Of a stretch of 64,000 nt of DNA, positions 56,001-64,000 are shown piece after piece. The notes beneath the pieces are model-generated. The model worked only from the letters and a program-made list of their open reading frames with translations, was not told the DNA's origin and searched no databases. The DNA comes from Limnanthes douglasii subsp. nivea (lineage: Eukaryota; Streptophyta; Magnoliopsida; Brassicales; Limnanthaceae), in assembly GCA_036936605.1 (NCBI GenBank), contig JAUPFV010000004.1:125179706-125243705 (forward strand), read 5' to 3'. Position numbers and translations under genes: made by a program. Position 1 is the stretch's first letter. Each line of letters opens with the position of its first letter.

Positions 56001-57151
56001 ACACATTTAAAGATTGGCTCCTTGGCTCCTCTTTCTAAGCAAGGTTCCAACGGTAACTTTCTTGAAGCCAACATTCATATTCTTGCACCGATCTGGTCTC
56101 CGGGCAGCCTATCTGATTATGTAAACCACCATGGATTCTAGTTAATCCACTCCTGGTGCTTACGGCACCAATAGTACCCCCTATAGTATCTCCCAAATGC
56201 TCCTAGTCCATTCAAGCTCACCTCCTGGTGTCTTCTGGTCTGCTCTAGCCATGTCAAAAATACAGTCTCACACCACCAATCCACCTCTTTTTCCACCGGA
56301 AACCTCTTTGGCCTTCCACCACTGCTACAAACCTTTCAATCTCCCTCCAGTCTGCCTCCTCCAACTCCATTCTAAATGCCAGCCATACCTGCAAAACATC
56401 ACCCTCTCCCCATTGTTAAATTGGCCAAACCTGCTCTTCCACCTCTGGTCTTACCATAGCCTTCTGTACAACATACCTCTCTTTGTCATAACCTTATCCA
56501 GCCACCCTAAACCCATTGATTGGTTTACTTCCCCTGCAAAGCCTTTCACCACATTCACCTTTAACAGTGGTAAGTTTTTTAAAATTTCACTGTGTAACTA
56601 ATCCTGGTCCCAAACTAGTCGTTAGCCTAACCAGAAACAGGCTCACACCCCCATGTCACTCAACCCTCCCTCTTCTATTCTCGGAATGGTCTTCCCTCTT
56701 CTTTCTAATCTCTCAGCCCAGTTCTGTAAAACCACCCATTCTCATGTCTAACCTTGTCTCTATGCTTGAATCCTTAACCCTTTCTTACACCCTAAGCAAC
56801 CCTCTGCCTCACCCTGCCTCCCTCTCTACTAACATGAAACATAATCCTAAACCCTTTGTCTTGCTTCCCCCTGTCCTGCATCATATCATCTACCCTGCCT
56901 CCCTCACCCATCCCTACCCTGCATCACATACTATCTACCCAGTCTACTCTAGCCATAGTTCGAAAACTATTCAGCACAACCCTAATATTTATACTACCAC
57001 AATCCATTTATCCTTCACCTATATTTCCAAACCAAAAACCATCAAACAACAACAAAAACTTACCTCAATGTCTGCTGACTTTGCTTGACCTAAGTCCCCT
57101 CGACCTGCCAAACCAACTGGCACCAGTGGCTCCTTCTCAGCGGTCCGCCCC

Positions 57152-58045
57152 TTGCCTGCTCCCACCTCCTCAAAAGCCTCCACCCCACCTCCTTCGCACA
57201 CTCCTTGCGTGGCCACTGACCCCAGAATCCTCTCAACCCACCCAAAAACTAAGTCTGATGTTCCCTCTCCCTTGACCAACATGATTCTGTCTTCATCAAG
57301 CTCCCACTCCATCCCCCCCCCCTCACACGAAAATTACATCAAGAACACTTTGGCTTTGGCCAGATTCCACATGGAATCTGGTCAAGGTCAAAGCCTGTTT
57401 TTCTCCACCGCTGGTCAGACCAACCTCCACCGGATTGAGTCCGCCCCCACCACTCTCTCTAAACCCCTGGTGGCCTTCTCCTCAGCTCTCTGTATTCTGC
57501 CTCCCACCATCCCTTCTCACCCTCATACCCTCGACACTGGTAACAACTCCATTTCGAACGATCTTTACCGTAACCTCGTTAACACCGTTCAGGATGACCT
57601 TGAGGCTCTCCCTCTCCCAAAGCCCCATAACTCTCATCGGACTGAAAAAACCTTCTTTACAAACCCGACCCCGACCTCCAGATCTAGCCATATGCCCCTG
57701 TTCTCTATAAATCGGGTTTTATCCTTCTCTTTGATTGGCTACACCTCGTCTTTTTCTCAAGGAAGTGCCGATGCATCTGGGTATATCACTTCCCACTGGA
57801 ATCAGCTGTCGGAGCTCCCTCGTGGTGATTCTGGAATCCCGTCTCTCAAGCTCCCCGGCCATGGATCTGAGAGTCACGCTGGTAACCCTATTTTGCTCTC
57901 TGCCAACGGGACTGATGTTAAACCTGTCTCAGACCTGCCCCATATCCCGATCCTGACATCTCAGATTAACCCTATCTCGTACTCTGTCAACGGGACCTTT
58001 GACTCTCTTGTTTCTCTTCTTGGTAATATCGTTTTGGACAAGTAG
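57152..58045 (+). pseudogene. LINE E ORF1, N-terminal part
   Basis: 297-codon frame, Ser/Pro-rich, with no recognised domain (SGQGQSLFFSTAGQTNLHR; LFSINRVLSFSLIGYTSSFS). Position before the DUF4283 part makes it the ORF1 N-terminus. It ends at a TAG and related sequence continues in other frames. A 190-codon frame upstream (56516-57088) may be leader or an earlier part of ORF1. Confidence 0.6.
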
Positions 58046-58239
58046 ATTAACCCACTTCCTTTGGGCTGTACTACTACCTTTGTTGGGTCCACTGAAGTCC
58101 TCCCCATAGCCAGACCCACTATCAACAAAGGAAAGGGTATGTTAGGGCCCGCAAGATCTGCCAAACCTTTTTCCATTATTCGGAACTTTAGGAATACGGG
58201 TAAAGGCCCAAAAGGAAAAAGAAATTTGTTTACACCTCC

Positions 58240-59208
58240 TTGAAGGCAAACCCTTTGGGTTCTCCTCCCAACATTCAACCCCAATCCTTCTATGCTAGTA
58301 TCGTTGCGGGTCATTCCGATAACTGCTCCCCTCTTGTCATTGGGACCCGCCCTATGTCTTTTGAAGACGATGCTTTTATAATGGAAGACTTGGCCATGGG
58401 TCCTCCGTATTATTGGAATTCTTGCCTTTTGGGATACTTTTTATCTTAAGCGAACAACCTTTCTTTGTTAAAGGCAAATATTGAATCTATGTGAGGAAAA
58501 TTCGGTTTAAAAGAATTCAAAATTCTTCCTGATGGTTACTTTCTTTTCAAGTTTGGCTCCGAGGATTTGGCAAAAAAGGTTTTGGACCTCACCCCCTGGA
58601 ATTTCGGTGGACTTTTGATGATTCTAAATTTTTGGGAACCCCTCTCATCCCTCTCAAAAGTCCCTCATACGGAGGTCCCTATTTGGGTCAAGGTATTCAA
58701 CCTTCCTTTTGAGCTTTGGACCGCGGTGGGTTTTAGCAATATTGGGTCGGTCTTTGGCACCCCTCTTTACGTGGATAAGCAAATTGAGAGAAAGGAAAAA
58801 CTGAGGTTTGCACGTATATGTGTGATGATCAAAGCGGGCTCTATCCTCCATTCTGACCTCTCATTCAGGATTAGGGGAAAGCTAATCTCGGTGTCTCTTG
58901 AGTATCAAGGCTTGCCTCCTCAGTGTGCCAATTGTATTGTTTTTTGCCACGCCACCCGCTTTTGTAACAAAGGGTCTAGGAAGATCCCCCCTGATGGTTT
59001 TCTGACTCCCATTTCAGAGGATACCGATCCTTCGGAGATAACACATGATTCATCCACTAGAACTCACCCTTCTAATCCTAATGGGGTGAAGGATGTTGAA
59101 AGTGGCGATGAGATGGATTCCCTACCTAACAGGATCCGACATTCCGACATCGAGGCCTATGGTAAAACAAGTAGTCCTCCGTCAGGACCATCGTCTAACC
59201 CACTGTAA
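58240..59208 (+). pseudogene. LINE E ORF1, DUF4283 and zinc-knuckle part
   Basis: RNA-binding ORF1 protein. A first frame (58240-58449) has NIQPQSFYASIVAG (SFAxIV block). After two stops, the frame around 58500 reads KILPDGYFLFKFGSEDLAKK and continues LDLTPWNFGGLLMILNFWEP, the DUF4283 fold. Then come VPIWVKVFNLPFELWT and the EYQGLPPQCANC region, with a CX2CX4HX4C knuckle (CANCIVFCHATRFC). These proteins coat LINE RNA. One stop near 58493 replaces a likely Trp codon. Confidence 0.82.
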
Positions 59209-59216
59209 GTCTTCTT

Positions 59217-59918
59217 ATGATTATTGCTTCTTGGAATGTGAGGGGTCTCAACGACCCCGTTAGGAAAAAAGATGTTACTGATTTCATTATTAGAAATAGT
59301 GTATCTCTTTTAATTCATGTCGAAACAAAAGTCCATATTCACAAAGTTGAGCCCATCATTAAAACCATGGCGCCTTTTTGGCATTTTTTAACTAACCATT
59401 CTTCCCACCCTTTAAGAAGAATCTGGATTTTATGGAATCCTAGTGTTATCACTGTTTCTAGACTATCCCAATCCCCCCGGCACATGCACTGCATGGCTAA
59501 ATGCCATAATCGTCCATCTTCTTTTCGTTTTTATGCTATTTACGCTTTCAATGAGCCTTCCGACCGTATACCTCTTTGGAACGATCTTGTGGCCATCTTC
59601 GGCCAGGATATCGACTTCTCTTGGGTCGCTCTAGGCGACTTTAACTATATCTGCTCCCCCTATGACCGTTTGAGTTCCTCTGATACCTGGACCTTGGCTG
59701 TCGATGACTTCAACAATTGTTGCTATCATAGCGAACTCAACGATCTCAGATACACGGGATTTCCCTTCACCTGGATTAACAAGAAACCTTCGCGGCCTAT
59801 TCTTTCTAAAATTGATAGGGCTCTTGTCAACCCTATTTGGGACGACCATTTTCCCATGTATTTTTCCCACTTTGGTTCCTCCGATCTTCAGATGATGCCA
59901 CTGTTACCCTTAATTTAG
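59217..59918 (+). pseudogene. LINE E AP-like endonuclease
   Basis: Exonuclease-endonuclease-phosphatase fold that nicks target DNA. Start MIIASWNVRGLNDPVRK; catalytic Glu in HVETKV (residue 36); VALGDFN (about 140); the FPFTWINKK and SKIDRALVNPIW blocks. The C-terminal SDH motif reads SSDLQM here, so the catalytic His is lost or frameshifted, and the frame ends before the MWQSHPQF linker. Probably inactive. Confidence 0.88.
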
Positions 59919-59961
59919 GCCTCCCGAGATTCAAGAAAAAAAGGCTTTCAAATTTTTCAAT

Positions 59962-61830
59962 ATGTGGCAATCTCATCCTCAATTCAGAGATATTGTTGCC
60001 CATAGCTGGAATCTCCCATCCAATTCTTCTGGTATGAAGTTGGTCTCCATGAAACCTAACCGTCTTCAATATGAACTATCATGCCTCAATCGAAAAGAAT
60101 ACAGCGACATTAGCCAACGTGTTTCTGAAGCCCAAAAATCTCTATTTACCGCCCAGTCCAATCTAGCCCTCAATCCACTCAATCTGGTTCTTGTATCCAA
60201 AGATATTGAGGCTTCTTCTACCTACACTTTTCTGAGCCGTGCCGAGGAATCCTTTCTTAAGCAAAAATCTAGAGAAAATTTGATAAAGCTGGGAGATCGG
60301 AATTCAAAAAAATTTCACAACAGCATCAAAACTCGTCTCCTCCGTAATAAAATTATTTTTATCAATAACGATCATGGGGACACTTTCTCCATCCCCGCTG
60401 GCGTCTCTAAGGTCATCGTTTCTTATTTCCGGGACCAAATTGGTACTCGCCACCCTTCTGGCTACCCGGGTTTGGAAAATATTTCTCCCTTCATCACTAC
60501 TAAAGTCAAAGATTGTGACAAGATTCTTATGACTTGTGAAATCACTCTTGAGGAAATTAAGTCTGCTCTTTTCTGCATCGACAATAACAAAGTGGCTGGC
60601 CCTGATGGTTTCAACCTCAGTTTTTTTAAATCCTCTTGGAACATTGTCGGAACCGACATATGTAACGGGGTTCTTGATTTTTTCAATTCGGGTTCCCTCG
60701 AACCTTCTTGGAATTCCACCTCCATTGCCCTTATTCCCAAAAGGGATTCCCCTTCCGTGGCTTCCGATTTTAGACCTATTGCTTTGTGCAATGTTGTATA
60801 TAAGATTATTTCTAAAATCCTGTCTAACAGAATCAAATCCTCCTTCTCTTATCTCATCGATTCATCCCAATCGACCTTTTTTTCTAGTAGAAACATATTC
60901 AATAACATTCTCCTCTCCCAAGAACTCTTAAAGGGCTACAGCAGTAACATTGGTCCCGCTAGAGTTGCCCTCAAAATTGATCTTATGAAAGCTTTCGATA
61001 ATGTCAGATTGCATCTCATCCTGGACATTCTTGTTGCGATGAACTTCCCTGATCATATGATTAATTGGATTATTAATTGCATCTATTACCCTTCCTATAG
61101 TATCATCATTAATGGTGATACCCATGGTAACTTTCATGGTAGGAAAGGGCTCAGACAAGGTGACCCTCTCTCTCCCCTTCTTTGTGTCCTTGTCATGCAA
61201 GTCCTCTCAGGAATCCTCGAGGAGAAAAGCTCTAACGTCAACTTTCAATTCCACTGGAAATGCCAGAACCTCAAGATTATCAATCTTTGCTTTGCTGATG
61301 ATCTGATGATCTTTTGCCATGGAGACGTCAATTCTCTTCTTCTTATTAAAGACGGTCTTCATGACTTTTTCTCCTTTTCTGGTCTCAAAGTCAATCCTAC
61401 TAAAAGTCAAATCTTCCTCTCTGGAATGAATGATACTCTTCGATCTTCTCTCCTGTCTACTCTTGGCTTTGTTGAAGGTAATTTACTTGTAAAATACCTG
61501 GGAGTTCCCCTTCTTACTGGCCGCCTCTCCCATTCTGATTGTCACCCTTTTTTACACAAAATTAAGTCTCGAATTGACTCTTGGACTTCTAGACACCTCT
61601 CTTATGCTGGAAGACTCCAGCTTATTAAATCGGTTTTTTTCGCTAAGCAAGTCTACTGGTCTTCCATCTTCATCCTCTCCTCGAGGGTGCTGACGGAATT
61701 GTCCCAATACCTTTGTCGCTTCCTTTGGTCTGGACCGACTATGAAAATTCATGGGGCTAAAGTGGCATGTTATGATGTTTCCACTCCCACATGTGAGGGT
61801 GGCCTTGGGATCCTAGACCTAAAAATCTAG
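59962..61830 (+). pseudogene. LINE E reverse transcriptase
   Basis: 622-codon frame from the linker (MWQSHPQFRDIVAHSW; KLGDRNSKKFHNSIK) through the RT. Motifs: NNKVAGPDGFNLSFFK, IALIPKRDSP, FRPIALCNVVYKIISKIL, LKIDLMKAFDNVR (AFD), GRKGLRQGDPLSPLL, catalytic CFADDLMIF (about residue 444), GLKVNPTKSQIF, YLGVPLLTGRLS and LSYAGRLQLIKSVFF. RT core looks intact. The frame stops at a TAG just after ILDLKI, where homologues read Trp, so zf-RVT is cut off by what is probably one base change. Confidence 0.92.
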
Positions 61831-62580
61831 AATCAGGCGGCCGTCCTCAAACACCTTTGGTCCATTATTAGTAGCAACTCGCATTCTATATGGAGTGATT
61901 GGGTTAAATCAGAAAAAATAAAAAATAAAAACTTTTGGAACCTTGACTATGGCTCCAACCCTTCCTGGGCTTGGAGGAAAATCTTAAATTTACGCCCTTT
62001 GGCTGGTAACTTGTACAGGGTTGCAGTTGGTAACGGAATGAACACCTCATTCTGGTATGACCCTTGGCTTCTTCCGACCTCTTTATCCAAGCATTACGAT
62101 CAAAGTATCATCAACGATTCTAGACTCGGTAAGAATGTCAAGGTCTCCAACTTTATTCGAGATTGACTTTGGCAGTGGCCTATCAACTTTAGATCCGCTA
62201 GGGCCCGAAGTCGCGGCAATCTTCAGGAGCTCAACAATATCATTGTTAACCTTCCCCCACCCAACATCCTTTCATCCGATATTCACTACTGGACTGCGAA
62301 GGCCGGCAACCCTAACTTCACTATCAAAGACACGTACAACGCCATCCGTACCCCCGCCCCCATTGTGGGGTGGGCCGGGTTAGTCTGGAATAAATATAAC
62401 ATCCCTCGACACTCCTTTATCTTATGGCTTGCAATTCTTGGAAATCTATCCACCATGGACAAATTAATTAGTTGGGGCTTGAACTCCCACCTAATTGCGT
62501 CCTTTGCAACTCAGACTCTGAAACTACAACTCATCTCCTCTATGATTGTAGTTTTTCTAAGAGTCTATGGAACTCCATGA
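61831..62580 (+). pseudogene. LINE E zf-RVT region
   Basis: After the TAG the same frame continues NQAAVLKHLWSIISSNSHSI, then FWNLDYGSNPSWAWRKIL, VAVGNGMNTSFWYDPWLLP and FTIKDTYNAIR. The frame shifts to the NIPRHSFILWLAILGNLST block (62365-62580). Expected zinc-binding cysteines after GxxxxxxCxxC are not in frame. Confidence 0.8.
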
Positions 62581-62829
62581 GTTCTAAGTTGATCTTCTCA
62601 ATTTCCGCTCCCATCTGAAGATATTGGATCAGTGAGGCCTCCAATTGGCCCCATTCTCGCAACCGCCACATCTGGCGTGCTTGCTTTGGCGCGGTCATCT
62701 ACCACGTCTGGCGGGAGAGGAACTCAAAAAAATTTGGTTCCCCTCCCGCCCCTGCCTCTTTAATTTTTAATCAAATCTTAAATGATTTACGGTTAAGATT
62801 TCAAGGCACCAAGATTAGCTGGCCTATTT

Positions 62830-63160
62830 AACCTATGTACTGACTTACTCTTTTCTTTTTCCTTTTTGCAGCTCTTGAGTTACTTCGACTTCCCGCTGCT
62901 GAGTTTTTCCTACTCTATCTGCACTTGCACGGTTTTGACGTGTCTATCTTGCACTACCTGTCCTAGCACGGTCTCGACGAGTCTATCTTACGAGTCTTGT
63001 CTACGATTTTCCATATCTCTATTATTGCTTTGTAGCTCTCGTTATTTCGATAGCTTTGTAGCTTTTGATGTTTTTCTGTATTCAATTTTCCTCTGGGTAT
63101 GTCATAGGTACTTGTATGAACTTTTTAAATTAATTTAATCATTTATTACACCAAAAAAAA
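62830..63160 (+). other. LINE E 3' untranslated region and A-tail
   Basis: T-rich tail region ending ATTTATTACACC followed by eight A, resembling the 3' ends of plant LINEs. Confidence 0.55.
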
Positions 63161-63458
63161 TTAGGGTCCAAATTTTGTTAACCATTTCCAAATGGTAGAA
63201 AATCTTTTTTAATAAATAGTCAAAGACAGGTTTGCCCTTTGACCAAGAATCTTTAATTTTGTCTTCTAGTGAATCGTGAGTATAGTTAACAAAAAATAGA
63301 TGAACACAAAATTAATTCTCCTACAAACCTCTTATACTCAACAAAATCAAAAAATCCAAAAAACGCAAAAATTCTAAAAATCACAAGAAAACTCCAAACC
63401 TACGAAACCCAACAATTTTTTTTGTAAAAACCAAATCATTGAAGGATGGATTCAGAAG

Positions 63459-63663
63459 GTGAGACTAATTTTCACGAAACCTGCAAAAAAAATACATTCC
63501 CCGCCGGTGGGACTACTTTTCACCCAGCGGGGTAACAAATACACGTGCAAAAAAAAACTCATTCCCCGCCGGTTGGACTACTTTTCACCCTGCGGGGTAA
63601 CCACGAAACCTGGAAAAAAATATATTCCCCGCCGGTGGGACTACTTTTCACCCGGCGGGGTAA
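63459..63663. repeat. GC-rich hairpin repeats
   Basis: Three 39-bp units at 63497-63535, 63562-63600 and 63625-63663, each opening TTCCCCGCCGG, closing GGCGGGGTAA or similar, and sharing the centre GACTACTTTTCACCC. Each unit can fold into a hairpin with a GC-rich stem. A degenerate copy of the centre lies at 63459-63476. Units are separated by ACGAAACCTG and A-runs. Confidence 0.9.
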
Positions 63664-64000
63664 CCACAAACCAGATATTTTCGACCATTGAAGATTCCTA
63701 AATCTACCTCTAAAACACCGAATCAGACACAACAAAACATTCCTAACATCACTATACTACTATAAACACCAATATAAACATGTATTTCACTATAAAATAG
63801 CACAAATCTACAAAAAAAAGAATATAATCAACAAAAACAAGATTTAGAGATGTTAACTCTTCATTTTCCCATTCTTGTTCTTGAGTGAGTGTGAATCTAG
63901 TAGAGTTGTTGTGGAACGAGAAGAGGAGTTGAAGTTGGAGCTAATTTGAGTTTGGTGTTGTGGAGGCTTGAAGAAGAAGAGAAGAAAGATGGGGCTGAAT
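63664..64000. other. Window end, no gene assigned
   Basis: AT-rich then purine-rich sequence (GAAGAAGAAGAGAAG) with an ATG at 63991. It could be the leader of a gene, or the interior of a hairpin-bearing transposon continuing past the window. Confidence 0.35.

Larger units (their letters stand above)
56000..63160 (+). mobile_element. LINE E: near full-length L1-type retrotransposon
   Basis: The longest LINE here: pyrimidine-rich leader and ORF1 (about 56.2-59.2 kb), ORF2 with endonuclease (59217-59918), RT (59962-61830) and zf-RVT (61831-62580), a 3' untranslated region, and a short A-tail at 63153-63160. No RNase H domain is visible after zf-RVT. Point nonsense changes and a few frameshifts break the ORFs, yet domains remain easily readable, so it is younger than A, C and D. 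The 5' end and target duplications could not be fixed. Base composition is clearly less AT-rich than its surroundings. Confidence 0.88.

Noticed and set aside
57019..57312. 97-codon minus-strand frame with Gly/Glu-rich product
   Set aside because: Antisense of the pyrimidine-rich LINE E ORF1 leader.
63459..63663. CRISPR-like array
   Set aside because: Three palindromic repeats with short spacers superficially resemble one, but this is plant nuclear DNA, the spacers are near-identical A-runs and no cas genes exist.
63459..63701. 80-codon frame over the GC-rich hairpins as a repeat protein
   Set aside because: The apparent protein repeat (RRWDYFSPGG) is a by-product of the DNA repeat; spacing of 65 and 63 bp is not a multiple of three throughout and no promoter or homologue is evident.

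Overview
This window is plant nuclear DNA, almost certainly from a eudicot. It is AT-rich and dominated by plant-type retrotransposons and DNA transposons. It carries one intact R2R3-MYB gene with the canonical plant exon layout, a tRNA-derived plant SINE, and two decayed plant-mobile-domain (PMD/MAIN-like) genes. I cannot name the species from sequence alone. A run of exactly 100 N (38432-38531) is a scaffold gap.

Layout. 0.5-2 kb: decayed PMD gene (-). 2.8-5.2 kb: LINE fragment A (+). 5.7 kb: long TA microsatellite. 7.1-10.45 kb: LINE B (-), a second LINE family with an RNase H domain. 11.0-13.8 kb: the four-exon MYB gene (-), the only gene here that looks intact and single-copy. 14.75-21.2 kb: LINE fragments C and D (-). 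21.2-30.6 kb: a large palindrome built from a chimeric LTR retrotransposon, with outward-facing LTRs, inverted gag-protease copies and a small central spacer holding an integrase tail. It splits LINE D, whose ORF1 resumes at 31.7-32.1 kb. 32.9-34.5 kb: candidate non-autonomous TIR element with internal tandem repeats. 34.8 kb: CACTA-type terminus. 35.9-38.4 kb: decayed copia element (-) running into the gap. 39.27-39.99 kb: hAT MITE with an 8-bp target duplication. 40.3-41.6 kb: second PMD remnant (+). 43.36-48.49 kb: very young Ty1/copia element with 493-bp LTRs that differ at one base. 49.2-49.4 kb: SINE (-). 51.05-52.64 kb: Mutator-like element with 9-bp target duplication, about 42-bp TIRs and six 27-bp palindromes. 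56-63.16 kb: the most complete LINE, E (+). 63.46-63.67 kb: three GC-rich hairpin repeats.

Most coding sequence here serves transposition (gag, protease, integrase, reverse transcriptase, endonuclease). LINEs A, C, D and E are one family by protein similarity; B is distinct. The host-function gene is the MYB. Its DNA-recognition helix departs from the family consensus and its 700-residue product carries a tail of about nine ~35-residue repeats. The best candidates for something undescribed are that repeat-tailed MYB, the retrotransposon palindrome, and the hairpin-bearing Mutator-like element. All boundaries were read by eye. Splice sites, LTR ends and target duplications were checked base by base; divergence and family assignments were not computed.
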